A DNA stretch of 64,000 bases, taken from Trinickia caryophylli (lineage in GTDB: Bacteria > Pseudomonadota > Gammaproteobacteria > Burkholderiales > Burkholderiaceae). The stretch lies in contig NZ_CP139970.1 in NCBI RefSeq assembly GCF_034424545.1, positions 1,054,001-1,118,000 on the forward strand. Direction: 5' to 3'. Both the position numbers and the translations under genes were made by a program. Shown one piece after another: positions 43,723 to 52,964 of this stretch. Numbering within the stretch: the stretch's first letter is position 1; each line of letters starts with the position of its first letter. Under the pieces are notes generated by a model. That model worked only from the letters and a program-made list of their open reading frames with translations, did not search any database and had not been told where the DNA came from.

Positions 43723-44748
43723 TCAGCTTGTCCGTCTGTTTTCGAAACGGCGCCAGCGCAGATCCACCGCGGCACCGACCAGTATCAGCACGACAGCCCA
43801 TACGACGACGACAGTCCACTGCAGGCGCGCCGAACCGCGGCTCGCCCATAGCGAGAGCATTATGCCAGTGCCCATCAGGGCATACCAATAGAGCGCGGTG
43901 CGCGCATGGCCAAGCCCCGAGCGGACCATGCGCTGGTAGTAGTGCTCGCGGTGCGCCTGCCAGAAGCGCTCGCCGCGCGCAAGCCGCCGGGCAAGCGTGA
44001 CCGACGCATCGCCGATGAACGGCGAGAACGTCATGGCGGGGAACCAGATCGGCCATACGCCCATGCTCCATCCCCAATACCCGAGCGCGCCGGCCAGAAA
44101 GCCGAGCGGAATGGAACCCGCATCGCCCAGAAAAACGCGTGCCGGATGAAAATTGAAGACCAGGAAGCCGAGCGCGGCACCCGCAATGGCCGCGCATCCG
44201 AGCGCTAGTGCGATGGACGGCTGAGAAGACGTGAGCGCCGCCAACGCGTAGCCGCCGAAGCCGAAGACGGCCATGCCGCCCGCGAGGCCGTCGGAGCCAT
44301 CCATGAAGTTGTAGAGGTTGGTGAGCCAGATCATCAGAAAGCCGATGACGGCGAGCGCCCACCAGGGCACCGCGGCGGGATACACCGCAAGGACGATGAC
44401 GACCGCGATGAGATGCCCCGCAAAGCGCACACGCGCGGGCAATCCACGGCGGTCGTCGATCTGAGACATGGCCGCGAGCGCGAGCGCGCATCCCGCGATG
44501 GCCGCGAGCCCGGGTGCGAGGATGACGATTGCGAGCAGTGCCACGGGCATGATGCCCCAGCCGCCGACGCGCGGCGTGGGGCGCTCATGTAACGAACGTT
44601 CGTTGGGAACGTCGGTCGCGAGCCGCCAAGCCAGTCCCGTCTTGAGCAGCAGGGCAAGGATTGCGGCGCAGGCCAGCGCCGCGGCAACGGCAACGGCGGA
44701 CGTCTCGCCCAGCGGCGTGAGCGAGAGAAGATTGCGGTCCAGTGTCAT
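43723..44748 (-). CDS. Second polyprenol-phosphate sugar-1-phosphate transferase (WbpL-like)
   Basis: A 341-residue polytopic enzyme of the MraY/WecA superfamily: S-L-H-E-R-P-T-P-R-V-G-G near residue 51, S-Q-I-D-D-R-R-G near 93, TNLYNFMDGSDGLAGGMAVF near 142, RVFLGDAGSIPLGFLAGALG near 205, F-S-P-F-I-G-D-A-S near 245 and R-E-H-Y-Y-Q-R near 268. The H-E/Y-Y-Q form of the last motif is like WbpL. Start ATG 44748 overlaps the end of the epimerase gene. Its product would start the O-unit with the FucNAc/QuiNAc sugar made by its neighbours. Confidence 0.9.
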   Translation of the reverse strand: MTLDRNLLSLTPLGETSAVAVAAALACAAILALLLKTGLAWRLATDVPNERSLHERPTPRVGGWGIMPVALLAIVILAPGLAAIAGCALALAAMSQIDDRRGLPARVRFAGHLIAVVIVLAVYPAAVPWWALAVIGFLMIWLTNLYNFMDGSDGLAGGMAVFGFGGYALAALTSSQPSIALALGCAAIAGAALGFLVFNFHPARVFLGDAGSIPLGFLAGALGYWGWSMGVWPIWFPAMTFSPFIGDASVTLARRLARGERFWQAHREHYYQRMVRSGLGHARTALYWYALMGTGIMLSLWASRGSARLQWTVVVVWAVVLILVGAAVDLRWRRFENRRTS

Positions 44749-45710
44749 CGTGATCGGCGACTCGTCAGATACCAGCGCGCGGTGGCGGCGAGCCCCTCTT
44801 CGAATGAGTACGGCGGCTGCCATCCGAGCGTCGATCGGAGGCGGGAAGCGTCCACGCGTAGGCTGCCCGTCAGGCGCTCGATCTGCGGCGCCCGGCCGGT
44901 CATGCGGCCCATCAGACGCAGGCAACCGGACGGCACCGGTACCAGCCGCGCGGGCTTGCGCAGGTGCCTGCCGATACTGCGCGCAAGCTCGGTGGTGGTC
45001 GTATCTTCGCCGTCTGCCACATGAAAACAGCCGTGTGCCGCCCGCGCATCGAGCGCACACTCGGCGAGCGCATCGGCCAGGTTGCCGACGTAGACGAGGC
45101 TGCGCTGCGCCGCGAGCGCGCCGAGCGGCAACGGCAGTCCCGCGGCAATCGCACGCATCAGCTGCAAGAAGTTCGCCTTGACGCCTGGCCCGTACACGAG
45201 CGGCGGGCGAACGACGACGACGTCGAGGCCTTGCTCGCGGCCGAAGCGGTGCAACGCAAGCTCGGCCTCGCGCTTCGATTGTCCGTACGCATCCTGCGGC
45301 AAGGCCGGATCGTCCTCTCGCAGCGGCCGCCCCGGATCGGTTTCACCCAGCGCCTTGATGCTGCTCACGAACACGAACCGCTGCACGCCGTGACGCTGCG
45401 CCGCACGCGCGACGCGCAGCGCACCTTGCACATTGGACGCGCGAAACGCGGCAAGCGGATCCACCGCGTTGTCGTGCATCACATGCACGCGCGCGGCGAG
45501 ATGCACGACGCATCGAGCCTCGAGCGACGCGGGCCACGCTTCGTCGATGCCTTCGAAATCGGCTCGATCGAAAACCCACTCGTCGACGCCGGGCGCGCAC
45601 GTGCCGGCGCGGCGCACGAGCCCCGTTACGGCATGGCCGCGCTCGAGCAGCGTGCGGCAAAGGGCATCGCCGACGAAACCGTTCGCCCCCGTCACCACCA
45701 CGCGGCTCAT
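44745..45710 (-). CDS. NAD-dependent nucleotide-sugar epimerase/reductase (WbpK/WbpV-like)
   Basis: A 321-residue SDR: V-V-V-T-G-A-N-G-F-V-G near residue 4, FVFVSSIKALGE near 107, catalytic Y-G-Q-S-K near 132, VVVRPPLVYGPGVKANF near 157. This set (S-S-I-K, Y-G-Q-S-K, P-P-L-V-Y-G-P-G-V-K) is typical of the 4-keto reductases or epimerases that act after WbpM-type dehydratases. Exact product not readable. ATG 45710 overlaps the upstream glycosyltransferase by four bases. Confidence 0.88.
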   Translation of the reverse strand: MSRVVVTGANGFVGDALCRTLLERGHAVTGLVRRAGTCAPGVDEWVFDRADFEGIDEAWPASLEARCVVHLAARVHVMHDNAVDPLAAFRASNVQGALRVARAAQRHGVQRFVFVSSIKALGETDPGRPLREDDPALPQDAYGQSKREAELALHRFGREQGLDVVVVRPPLVYGPGVKANFLQLMRAIAAGLPLPLGALAAQRSLVYVGNLADALAECALDARAAHGCFHVADGEDTTTTELARSIGRHLRKPARLVPVPSGCLRLMGRMTGRAPQIERLTGSLRVDASRLRSTLGWQPPYSFEEGLAATARWYLTSRRSR

Positions 45711-46567
45711 ATCAGCTTCCACCCGAACCGGTTGTAGAACTTGATGGCCGACGAGACGAACATCCGGACGTGCGCCGAGCCCTTGCGCGCGGCGCCGCCG
45801 CCGTGGTGCAGCACGTGTACCCGCGGCACGTAGGCGACGGGCGCCAGTTCGTGCGTGCGCAAGCTCAGGTCGTAGTCTTCGAAGTAGAGGAAATAGCGCG
45901 GATCGAAACCCGAGAGGCGCTTCAGCAGCTCCGTTCTGAAAAGCATGAAGCACCCGCTGACGATCGGCGGGTTCCAGACGACATCCTTGTCGTTGATGAG
46001 ATCGCGCATTTCGTAGCGGGCCAGGCGCCGCTCGAATCGCTTGCGCCACGACGCGGGCAGAAAGCCGCGCGCAAAGAGGTCCACGAGTGCGGGATAACGG
46101 CGGCAGAGATACTGCAACTGCGAGCGGTCGTCACGTACGCGAGGCGCTAGCAAGCCCAATTCGGGATGCGCACGCCAGAATTCGACGGCCGACACCAGCG
46201 CGTCGGCCTCCATTTCGATGTCGGGGTTCAGAATCAGGTGAAACTCGCTTTGCGCGCGCTCGATCGCCACGTTATGGCCCCGGCCATATCCGACGTTGCC
46301 ATGGCCGCCGATCGTCGTGCTGGCCACGCCCTGGGCGCGCAACGCCTCGACGCTGGCGGAAACGTCCGGCATGCCCCCGTTGTCGATGAGAAAGCAGCGG
46401 ATGCGCCAATCCGGCCAGCGCCGGAGCAGCGATGCGCACGCATCGCCCAGGCTCTCGAGCGTGCTGGCCAGCAACGTGGGGTTGGGTCGATAGACGACGA
46501 TCGAGACGCTCAGATCCTCGGGCTCCGAAATCTGTGCGGCGGATAATTCCAGGGGCAAAGACGCCAT
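45707..46567 (-). CDS. Glycosyltransferase family 2 (WbbL-like, possible rhamnosyltransferase)
   Basis: A 286-residue enzyme: L-S-V-S-I-V-V-Y near residue 19, F-L-I-D-N-G-G near 60, G-H-G-N-V-G-Y-G-R-G-H-N near 86, the metal motif L-N-P-D-I-E near 113, VSGCFMLFRTELLKRLSGFD near 205 and FLYFEDYDLSLRTHE near 228. These features are shared by rhamnosyltransferases of the WbbL group, which fits the neighbouring dTDP-rhamnose genes. Start ATG 46567 is chosen; ATG 46624 would add 19 residues directly behind a TACAAT. Confidence 0.88.
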   Translation of the reverse strand: MASLPLELSAAQISEPEDLSVSIVVYRPNPTLLASTLESLGDACASLLRRWPDWRIRCFLIDNGGMPDVSASVEALRAQGVASTTIGGHGNVGYGRGHNVAIERAQSEFHLILNPDIEMEADALVSAVEFWRAHPELGLLAPRVRDDRSQLQYLCRRYPALVDLFARGFLPASWRKRFERRLARYEMRDLINDKDVVWNPPIVSGCFMLFRTELLKRLSGFDPRYFLYFEDYDLSLRTHELAPVAYVPRVHVLHHGGGAARKGSAHVRMFVSSAIKFYNRFGWKLI

Positions 46568-46863
46568 CAGTAGCGGTAGCGAACCTGCATCGGACGAATA
46601 CGCCGCCCGTCCGAATGGGCTCATATTTTAGAAGCTCGTATTGTAATCGCGGGCGTATCGAGATTCGACCGTTCGGCGGCCATAATCTCCGCGTCAACTG
46701 GTACCCGACATATCTTGAAACGACTCTTCCAGCCTGGAAACGTTACGGGGCCCTTCGAACACCGAAGTGCCCGCGCCCAAACCAAGCAAAACGAAACGAG
46801 TCGCATTTCCAATGTCGCCGGTCACGGTCGCGCGGCGGAAGTCGCGATGAGCATGAACGGGCA

Positions 46864-47757
46864 CTAGCGCGCCCACAGTTCCTCCAGCGTCATGGCAAGG
46901 CCGTCGCGCCAATCGACGCGATGCAACCCAAAGCGACGCTCGAATTTGCCGTTGTCGAGCAGGGAATACTTCGGCCGGCGCGCGGGTGTCGGATAGGCTT
47001 CGGAGCCGATGGGCTCGACAACCGCCGTTTTGATCGTCTCGGGCATGGCGGCGCGCGCGGACTCGACGATAGCGCTCGCAAAACCGTGCCATGTCGTTTG
47101 CCCCGCCGCGGTCATATGAAATATGCCGGACTCGAAGCTGCCCGCTGCCCGTTCGCGTTGCGCCGTGGCAACGGCGTGTGCGGTCAGATCGGCGATCGTC
47201 CGCGCCGGCGTGGGCGCTCCGGTCTGGTCGGCAACGACTTTGAGCGTATCGCGCTCACCCGCGAGCCGCAGCATCGTACGCAGAAAATTGCGCCCGCGCG
47301 GCGCGTACACCCACGTCGTGCGCAGGGTGAGCCAGTCGCCACCCGCCGCCTCGATGGCCTGCTCGCCCGCGAGCTTCGATCGGCCGTAGGCATTGATGGG
47401 CATCGGAGGATCGCTTTCCGTGTAGGGGACCGATGATGATCCGTCGAAAACGTAGTCGGTGGAGTAATGGACGAAAAGCGCGCCATGTCCGCGTGCAAGT
47501 TCGGCCAGCACGCCGACCGCCTGCGCATTGACGACGTGCGCCGCCGCTTCGTCCTGCTCCGCCTGATCCACGGCCGTATAGGCAGCGGCGTTCACGATCA
47601 CGGCTGGGCGCACCGACGCAACGACGGCGGCCAGCGTCTGCGGCTTCGCCAGATCGGCCACGCTTCTATCGACCGCCACCACTTCGCCAAGGGGCGCCAG
47701 CGCGCGGCGCAACTCCCACCCCACCTGCCCCTGGCGTCCCGTCACGAGAATCTTCAC
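46864..47757 (-). CDS. rfbD: dTDP-4-dehydrorhamnose reductase (GTG start)
   Basis: A 297-residue [15 protein letters not shown] near residue 2, VNAAAYTAVDQAEQDE near 60, FVHYSTDYVFDGS near 99, catalytic Y-G-R-S-K near 128. Final step of dTDP-L-rhamnose synthesis. GTG 47757 gives the family opening and overlaps the rfbC stop (GTGA). The gap of about 300 bases to the glycosyltransferase start (46568-46863) holds nothing recognised. Confidence 0.95.
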   Translation of the reverse strand: MKILVTGRQGQVGWELRRALAPLGEVVAVDRSVADLAKPQTLAAVVASVRPAVIVNAAAYTAVDQAEQDEAAAHVVNAQAVGVLAELARGHGALFVHYSTDYVFDGSSSVPYTESDPPMPINAYGRSKLAGEQAIEAAGGDWLTLRTTWVYAPRGRNFLRTMLRLAGERDTLKVVADQTGAPTPARTIADLTAHAVATAQRERAAGSFESGIFHMTAAGQTTWHGFASAIVESARAAMPETIKTAVVEPIGSEAYPTPARRPKYSLLDNGKFERRFGLHRVDWRDGLAMTLEELWAR

Positions 47758-48305
47758 GCGTACACCTCGGCTTGCGCCAGGCATTTACCCGCCGCGTCCT
47801 TCGCCGCCAATATGGGCTCGAAATCGATGGGCCACTCGATGCCGATCGCCGCATCGTTCCAGAGAATGCTGCGTTCGTATTCGGGATACCAGTAGTCGGT
47901 GGTCTTGTAGAGGAACTGCGCCGCATCGGAAAGCACGACGAAGCCGTGCGCGAATCCGGGCGGAACCCAGAGCTGGCGGTGATTATCGGACGAGAGCATC
48001 ACGCCGGCCCACTTGCCGAAGTTCGGTGAGGCTCGGCGAATGTCGACGGCCACGTCGAACACGGCCCCTTCCACCACGCGCACGAGCTTGCCCTGCGCGT
48101 GCTCGATCTGATAATGCAGGCCGCGCAGCACGCCTTTGCCCGAACGCGAATGGTTGTCCTGTACGAAGCGAGCTTCGCCATCGACATGCTGCGCGAAATC
48201 GCGTGCATTGAAGCTCTCGAAAAAAAAGCCGCGCGTGTCGCCGAAGACCTTCGGCTCGATCAGCTTCACCTCGGGCAACGCCGTCGCCGTTACTTGGATT
48301 GCCAT
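47754..48305 (-). CDS. rfbC: dTDP-4-dehydrorhamnose 3,5-epimerase
   Basis: A 183-residue cupin: [12 protein letters not shown] near residue 19, F-V-Q-D-N-H-S-R-S near 47, V-L-R-G-L-H-Y-Q with the catalytic His near 59, [15 protein letters not shown] near 113 and [20 protein letters not shown] near 132. Converts dTDP-4-keto-6-deoxyglucose to the L-lyxo form. ATG 48305 overlaps the end of rfbA by 16 bases. Confidence 0.96.
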   Translation of the reverse strand: MAIQVTATALPEVKLIEPKVFGDTRGFFFESFNARDFAQHVDGEARFVQDNHSRSGKGVLRGLHYQIEHAQGKLVRVVEGAVFDVAVDIRRASPNFGKWAGVMLSSDNHRQLWVPPGFAHGFVVLSDAAQFLYKTTDYWYPEYERSILWNDAAIGIEWPIDFEPILAAKDAAGKCLAQAEVYA

Positions 48306-49195
48306 ACGACCTGGTCCGTAACAAGATTCTTGAGATATTGCCCATACGCGTTCTTCGCGAGCGGCGCGGCGAGCTTGAGCAACTGCTGTTCGTCGATCCA
48401 GCCCTTGCGGTAGGCGACTTCCTCGGGGCAGGCGACGACGAGCCCCTGCCGTTTCTGCAAGGTGGCGATGAACGTTGCCGCGTCGATCAGCGAATCGTGC
48501 GTGCCCGTATCGAGCCAGGCATAGCCGCGGCCCATGATCTCGACGTTGAGTTCGCCGCGCGCCAGATAGCAGGAGTTGACATCCGTGATCTCGAGCTCGC
48601 CGCGCGCCGAAGGCTCGATCTGCGACGCGATGTCGCACACCTGCTCGTCGTAGAAGTAAAGGCCGGTTACGGCGTAACTCGAACGCGGCCGCGCCGGCTT
48701 TTCCTCGATCGAAATCGCACGCAGCGCCGCGTCGAACTCGACGACCCCGTAACGCTCCGGATCCGTCACGTGATACGCAAAAACGGTCGCGCCCGCGCTT
48801 CGCGCATTCGCTCGCTCGAGCGGCTCCGCGAGGTTATGCCCATAGAAGATGTTGTCGCCGAGAATCAGCGCCGACGGCCCGCCGCCAATGAACTCGCGGC
48901 CGATGACGAAGGCCTGCGCGAGCCCGTCGGGCGACGGCTGCTCGGCATACTGGAAGTTCATGCCCCACTGGCTGCCGTCGCCGAGCATGGCCGCAAAGCG
49001 CGGCGTGTCCTGCGGCGTCGAAATCACCAGCACCTCGCGAATGCCGGCCAACATCAGCGTCGACAGCGGATAGTAGATCATCGGCTTGTCGTAGACGGGC
49101 AGCAACTGCTTCGATACGACCTGTGTCACCGGATAGAGGCGCGTGCCCGAGCCGCCCGCCAGGATGATGCCTTTACGCCCTTTATCGCGCGTCAC
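48290..49195 (-). CDS. rfbA: Glucose-1-phosphate thymidylyltransferase (GTG start)
   Basis: A 301-residue nucleotidyltransferase: [13 protein letters not shown] near residue 8, [11 protein letters not shown] near 30, [13 protein letters not shown] near 108, [11 protein letters not shown] near 172, [11 protein letters not shown] near 195. Makes dTDP-glucose from Glc-1-P. GTG 49195 with AAGGA nine bases upstream; no in-frame ATG nearby. Overlaps rfbB by 14 bases. Confidence 0.95.
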   Translation of the reverse strand: MTRDKGRKGIILAGGSGTRLYPVTQVVSKQLLPVYDKPMIYYPLSTLMLAGIREVLVISTPQDTPRFAAMLGDGSQWGMNFQYAEQPSPDGLAQAFVIGREFIGGGPSALILGDNIFYGHNLAEPLERANARSAGATVFAYHVTDPERYGVVEFDAALRAISIEEKPARPRSSYAVTGLYFYDEQVCDIASQIEPSARGELEITDVNSCYLARGELNVEIMGRGYAWLDTGTHDSLIDAATFIATLQKRQGLVVACPEEVAYRKGWIDEQQLLKLAAPLAKNAYGQYLKNLVTDQVVWQSK

Positions 49196-50273
49196 GATGG
49201 CCGTCCTTTTCCGACGCGCGTTGCGCGTAATTCGTTTGAACCCACTTGCGGTACTCGCCCGAGGCAACTTCGTCGACCCAGTGCCGGTTGTCGAGGTACC
49301 AGCGGACGGTTTTCGCGAGGCCCGTTTCGAACGTTTCGGCGGGTCGCCAGCCGAGTTGGCGCTCGAGCTTGCGCGCATCGATCGCGTAACGGCGGTCGTG
49401 GCCGGGCCGGTCCGTCACAAACGCGATCTGATCGCGGTATGACCCGGAGGCCTTCGGCCGTGCCGCGTCGAGCAGATCGCACAGCGTATGGACGACGTCG
49501 AGGTTTTTCTTCTCGTTCCAGCCGCCGATGTTGTAGGTTTCGCCCGGAATGCCGCGCGCGAGCACTTCACGAATCGCGCTGCAATGATCGCCGACATAGA
49601 GCCAGTCGCGCACGTTCCGACCGTCACCGTACACCGGCAACGACTTGCCCGCGAGTGCGTTCGAAAGCATGTGCGGAATCAACTTCTCGGGAAACTGATA
49701 CGGGCCGTAGTTGTTCGAGCAGTTGGTCGTGAGCGTCGGCAGACCGTACGTGTGATGGTAGGCGCGAACGAGATGATCCGAGCCGGCCTTGGTCGCCGAA
49801 TAAGGACTGTTCGGCGCATAGGGCGTCGCCTCGGAGAATGGCGGGTCGTTTGGCGCGAGCGAGCCGAACACTTCGTCGGTGGAAACGTGCAGGAACCGGA
49901 ATGCATCCTGCTCGGCTTGCCCGAGAGCCGCCCAATAGGCACGTACCGCTTCGAGCAGGGTGAACGTGCCGACGACGTTCGTCTGAACGAAATCGGCCGG
50001 ACCGTGAATCGAACGGTCGACATGGCTCTCAGCGGCAAAATGCAATACCGCGCGCGGCCGGTGCTGCTCGAGCAGCGCATCCATTGCGCCCCGATCGCAG
50101 ATGTCGGCGCGCACGAACAGGTGTCTCGGATCGCCCTCGAGCGACGCAAGCGTGCGCAAATTGCCGGCATAGGTCAGCTTGTCGACGTTGAGCAACGCCT
50201 CGTCCGTCCCGCTCAGCCAATCGAGTACGAAATTGGCGCCGATGAAGCCGGCGCCGCCCGTCACGAGAATCAT
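49182..50273 (-). CDS. rfbB: dTDP-glucose 4,6-dehydratase
   Basis: A 363-residue extended [14 protein letters not shown] near residue 2, [13 protein letters not shown] near 79, [13 protein letters not shown] near 128 with the T-D-E catalytic triad, Y-S-A-T-K near 159, [20 protein letters not shown] near 181. First gene of the rfbBACD operon (minus strand); the operon continues with the overlapping rfbA, rfbC and rfbD. Promoter should lie in 50274-50525, where a TATTATAG (50391-50398) is the only AT-rich element noticed. Confidence 0.96.
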   Translation of the reverse strand: MILVTGGAGFIGANFVLDWLSGTDEALLNVDKLTYAGNLRTLASLEGDPRHLFVRADICDRGAMDALLEQHRPRAVLHFAAESHVDRSIHGPADFVQTNVVGTFTLLEAVRAYWAALGQAEQDAFRFLHVSTDEVFGSLAPNDPPFSEATPYAPNSPYSATKAGSDHLVRAYHHTYGLPTLTTNCSNNYGPYQFPEKLIPHMLSNALAGKSLPVYGDGRNVRDWLYVGDHCSAIREVLARGIPGETYNIGGWNEKKNLDVVHTLCDLLDAARPKASGSYRDQIAFVTDRPGHDRRYAIDARKLERQLGWRPAETFETGLAKTVRWYLDNRHWVDEVASGEYRKWVQTNYAQRASEKDGHRDAR

Positions 50274-50525
50274 GGGCAGTCCTATCAAGTTGGGTTCAGG
50301 CACACATGCGCCGGCGCCGTCAAAACCGGCGCACGCGGGCAAGCGCTGCGGCCGCACGCATGGCCGGCCCCTCGGCTGACCCGAAGGCTCGTATTATAGA
50401 GGCCGCAGGCGGGCCCCGACCCGATGCGGCGAACGGCTTCGGAGCCTGCGCCCGGGCCCGGCACGCGCCATGCGTCGAATCGCGGATCCGTTCACTGCCG
50501 CCACTCGATATCTGATCGATCCCTC

Positions 50526-51389
50526 ATGCCTTTTTCCTCCATGCACGTACCGATCGCGTTCGGCGATATCCAGGGCTGCCACGGCCCGTTCAAGCGCCTG
50601 CTGGCGCAAGTGGCAAACGAACACGATGCGGCGCCGCTCTGGTTCGCGGGCGACCTCGTGAACCGGGGGCCGGCCTCGCTCGCCACGTTGCGTGACATTG
50701 CGGCACTCGGCGAGCGTGCAACCGTCGTGCTCGGCAACCACGACCTGCACTTGCTTGCGGTGTCGGCAGGCATCCGGCGCACGCGGGCGAGCGACACGCT
50801 GGACGAGGTCCTCGCCGCGCCCGATAGCGGCGAGCTGCTCGACTGGCTGCGCCACCGGCCATTCGCGCATTTCGACCACGGGATGCTGCTTGTTCACGCG
50901 GGCGTCCTTCCGCAATGGGATAGCACGCTGGTGCTCGAGTTGGCCGACGAGCTGCAACGCGCGCTGCGAGCCCGCGAGTGGAAGAAGACGCTTGCCGATT
51001 GGTACGGCAATGAGCCGCGGCGCTGGTCGCCCGATCTCAAGCGATCGGAGCGCTTGCGCGTCGCCTTCAATGCGTTCACGCGCATCCGCTTTTGCACGAA
51101 GGACGGCACGATGGAATTCTCGGGCAATGGTGCCCCGGGCGCGGCCCCGCCCGGCTACATGCCGTGGTTCGACGCGCCGGAGCGGCTTACCGGCGACGTC
51201 ACGGTCGTCTTCGGGCACTGGGCCGCGCTGGGCGTGATGATGCGCGACCGGCTCGTTGCGCTCGATTCGGGCTGCGTGTGGGGCAATCGCTTGACGGCAG
51301 TGCGTTTGGCCGAGGCGCCCGCCGCCCGCACCGTCATGCAAGTCGAGTGCGAGGCGTGCCGGAAACCCTTCAACAAAGGGGATGTGTGA
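50526..51389 (+). CDS. apaH: Diadenosine tetraphosphatase (symmetrical Ap4A hydrolase)
   Basis: A 287-residue metallophosphoesterase: F-G-D-I-Q-G-C-H-G near residue 12, F-A-G-D-L-V-N-R-G-P near 39, V-V-L-G-N-H-D-L-H near 66, LVHAGVLPQWD near 120, VVFGHWAALGV near 226 and LDSGCVWGN near 243. It splits Ap4A to two ADP. Start could also be ATG 50541 (MHVPIAFGDIQG), closer to the usual N-terminus; neither has a good ribosome site. Divergent from rfbB; cysC follows after 114 bases. Confidence 0.93.
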   Translation: MPFSSMHVPIAFGDIQGCHGPFKRLLAQVANEHDAAPLWFAGDLVNRGPASLATLRDIAALGERATVVLGNHDLHLLAVSAGIRRTRASDTLDEVLAAPDSGELLDWLRHRPFAHFDHGMLLVHAGVLPQWDSTLVLELADELQRALRAREWKKTLADWYGNEPRRWSPDLKRSERLRVAFNAFTRIRFCTKDGTMEFSGNGAPGAAPPGYMPWFDAPERLTGDVTVVFGHWAALGVMMRDRLVALDSGCVWGNRLTAVRLAEAPAARTVMQVECEACRKPFNKGDV

Positions 51390-51503
51390 TGCGCCCCCCT
51401 CGCACGTGGCCCATCGAGTAACGATCCGTAACCCGACGAGCGCCCCGTCCATCCGCACCTCGAAATAGAATCGTCTCTGCAGGCACTCGCACAAGGAACG
51501 AGT

Positions 51504-52103
51504 TTGACAACTGACGACAAACCCTCACGATCCGAGGGCAGCCCCCTCGCTTCCGGTCACGCGTGTGGCGGCGTGATATGGATGACCGGTCTGTCCGGCT
51601 CCGGCAAGTCGACGCTTTCCGCCGCGCTCAAGGAACGCCTCGCGCAGGAACGCAGCCTCGCGATCGTGCTCGATGGCGACGTCCTCCGTACGGGCATCAA
51701 CGCGGGTCTGGGCTACGGCAGCGCCGATCGGCTCGAAAACATCCGGCGCGCGGCCGAGGTGGCAGCCCTGTTCAAGAATGCGGGCTTCATCGTCATCTGC
51801 GCGCTGATCTCGCCAGCGGCGGAACATCGGCGGCTCGCGCGCGCAATCGTCAGCAGCCGCTTTTTCGAAGTGCATATCGACAGCAGTCTCGAAGTATGCG
51901 AATCGCGCGATCCGAAAGGGCTCTATGCCAAGGCGAGAAAGGGCGAGATCGCCGAATTCACCGGCGTCTCGTCGATCTACGAGCCGCCCGCCACGCCCGA
52001 ACTGAAAATCGATACGGCGCATTCATCCGTCGAGAGCGCCGTGGCGCAACTGCATGCTTTCGTGCGCGAGCGCATCAAGCCGCTACGTATCGAACAAGCG
52101 TAG
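51504..52103 (+). CDS. cysC: Adenylylsulfate (APS) kinase (TTG start)
   Basis: A 199-residue kinase: V-I-W-M-T-G-L-S-G-S-G-K-S-T P-loop near residue 24, L-D-G-D-V-L-R near 58, ENIRRAAEVAALFKNAGFIV near 78, A-L-I-S-P near 98, D-P-K-G-L-Y-A-K-A-R near 133. It phosphorylates APS to PAPS. Start is TTG 51504 with AAGGA six bases upstream; no ATG in frame is placed sensibly. No sulfotransferase or cysN/cysD is adjacent, so PAPS use here is unclear. Cytoplasmic. Confidence 0.93.
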   Translation: MTTDDKPSRSEGSPLASGHACGGVIWMTGLSGSGKSTLSAALKERLAQERSLAIVLDGDVLRTGINAGLGYGSADRLENIRRAAEVAALFKNAGFIVICALISPAAEHRRLARAIVSSRFFEVHIDSSLEVCESRDPKGLYAKARKGEIAEFTGVSSIYEPPATPELKIDTAHSSVESAVAQLHAFVRERIKPLRIEQA

Positions 52104-52115
52104 GGCGAGCGGCGC

Positions 52116-52931
52116 TCAAGCGCTGCCGGTGCGCTCCGCCGACGGCGCGGCGGCCACCGGCGCGAGCTCCTGGCGCGGCTGCAGCGCAGGCAGACATTGC
52201 CCTTGCAATTGCGTGAGGCCGTCGTTTACCGCCTCCCTCGCCCGCGCCGCGAGCGCGCGGCGGTCGGTGCCGGCCTCGATCGGCTCCCCGATGTACAAAT
52301 GCGCGGTCAGCGGCGCGGCGCGCAAAACCGCGCTGACCGATTCGCCCAGCGTGATTTCGTCGATATAGGCAGGGGCAGTCGTCTGGCGCCCGGAAGCGTC
52401 CTCGTAGAGCAGGCAGACCGGCTGAACCGCCGAGCCGGCTGACACGGCGGCTTGAAAAAGATTCGCGTGAAACGGCAGCAAATCGAGGCCGTTGGAGGTC
52501 GTGCCTTCGGCAAACATGCACATGACCTCGCCGCGTTGCAGGCGCGCCGCCATTTCGTGCATTGTGCGATGCGCATCCTTGCGCTTCTCGCGGTGCACGA
52601 ACACGGTGCCGAGCCGATGCGCGAGCCAGCCCACGACGGGCCATTTCCGCACTTCCGCTTTGGAGACGAACGGCGTCGGCCGCCATGCGTTGATGACGTA
52701 GATATCGATCCACGAAATGTGATTGCCGACCACGAGTGCGCCCTGCTCGAGCCGCCGCTCGTCGTGATGCACGACGAGCCGCATTCCCGCGAGACGCAGC
52801 AACTTGAGCGACCAGGCCCGAATGCGTTGCGTCCGGCGAGCCGGCGACAGACGCGGAAAATACACGGCAATGACCCACATGCCGTGCAACAGATGCAGCC
52901 CGAGCCGGAGCTTGGCGAGCGCGACTTTCAT
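52116..52931 (-). CDS. plsC: 1-acyl-sn-glycerol-3-phosphate acyltransferase
   Basis: A 271-residue PlsC-type enzyme: catalytic N-H-I-S-W-I-D near residue 70 (the H-x4-D motif), F-V-S-K-A-E-V-R-K-W-P-V near 89, MFAEGTTSNGLDLLPF near 139 and AVQPVCLLYEDASG near 169. An N-terminal hydrophobic segment anchors it. The gap to the next upstream gene in the same direction (pyrC homologue) is 33 bases, so it may be the last gene of that transcript. Confidence 0.92.
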   Translation of the reverse strand: MKVALAKLRLGLHLLHGMWVIAVYFPRLSPARRTQRIRAWSLKLLRLAGMRLVVHHDERRLEQGALVVGNHISWIDIYVINAWRPTPFVSKAEVRKWPVVGWLAHRLGTVFVHREKRKDAHRTMHEMAARLQRGEVMCMFAEGTTSNGLDLLPFHANLFQAAVSAGSAVQPVCLLYEDASGRQTTAPAYIDEITLGESVSAVLRAAPLTAHLYIGEPIEAGTDRRALAARAREAVNDGLTQLQGQCLPALQPRQELAPVAAAPSAERTGSA

Positions 52932-52964
52932 TGCGTGCGATCCACCTATGTCGACGCGTTGCGA

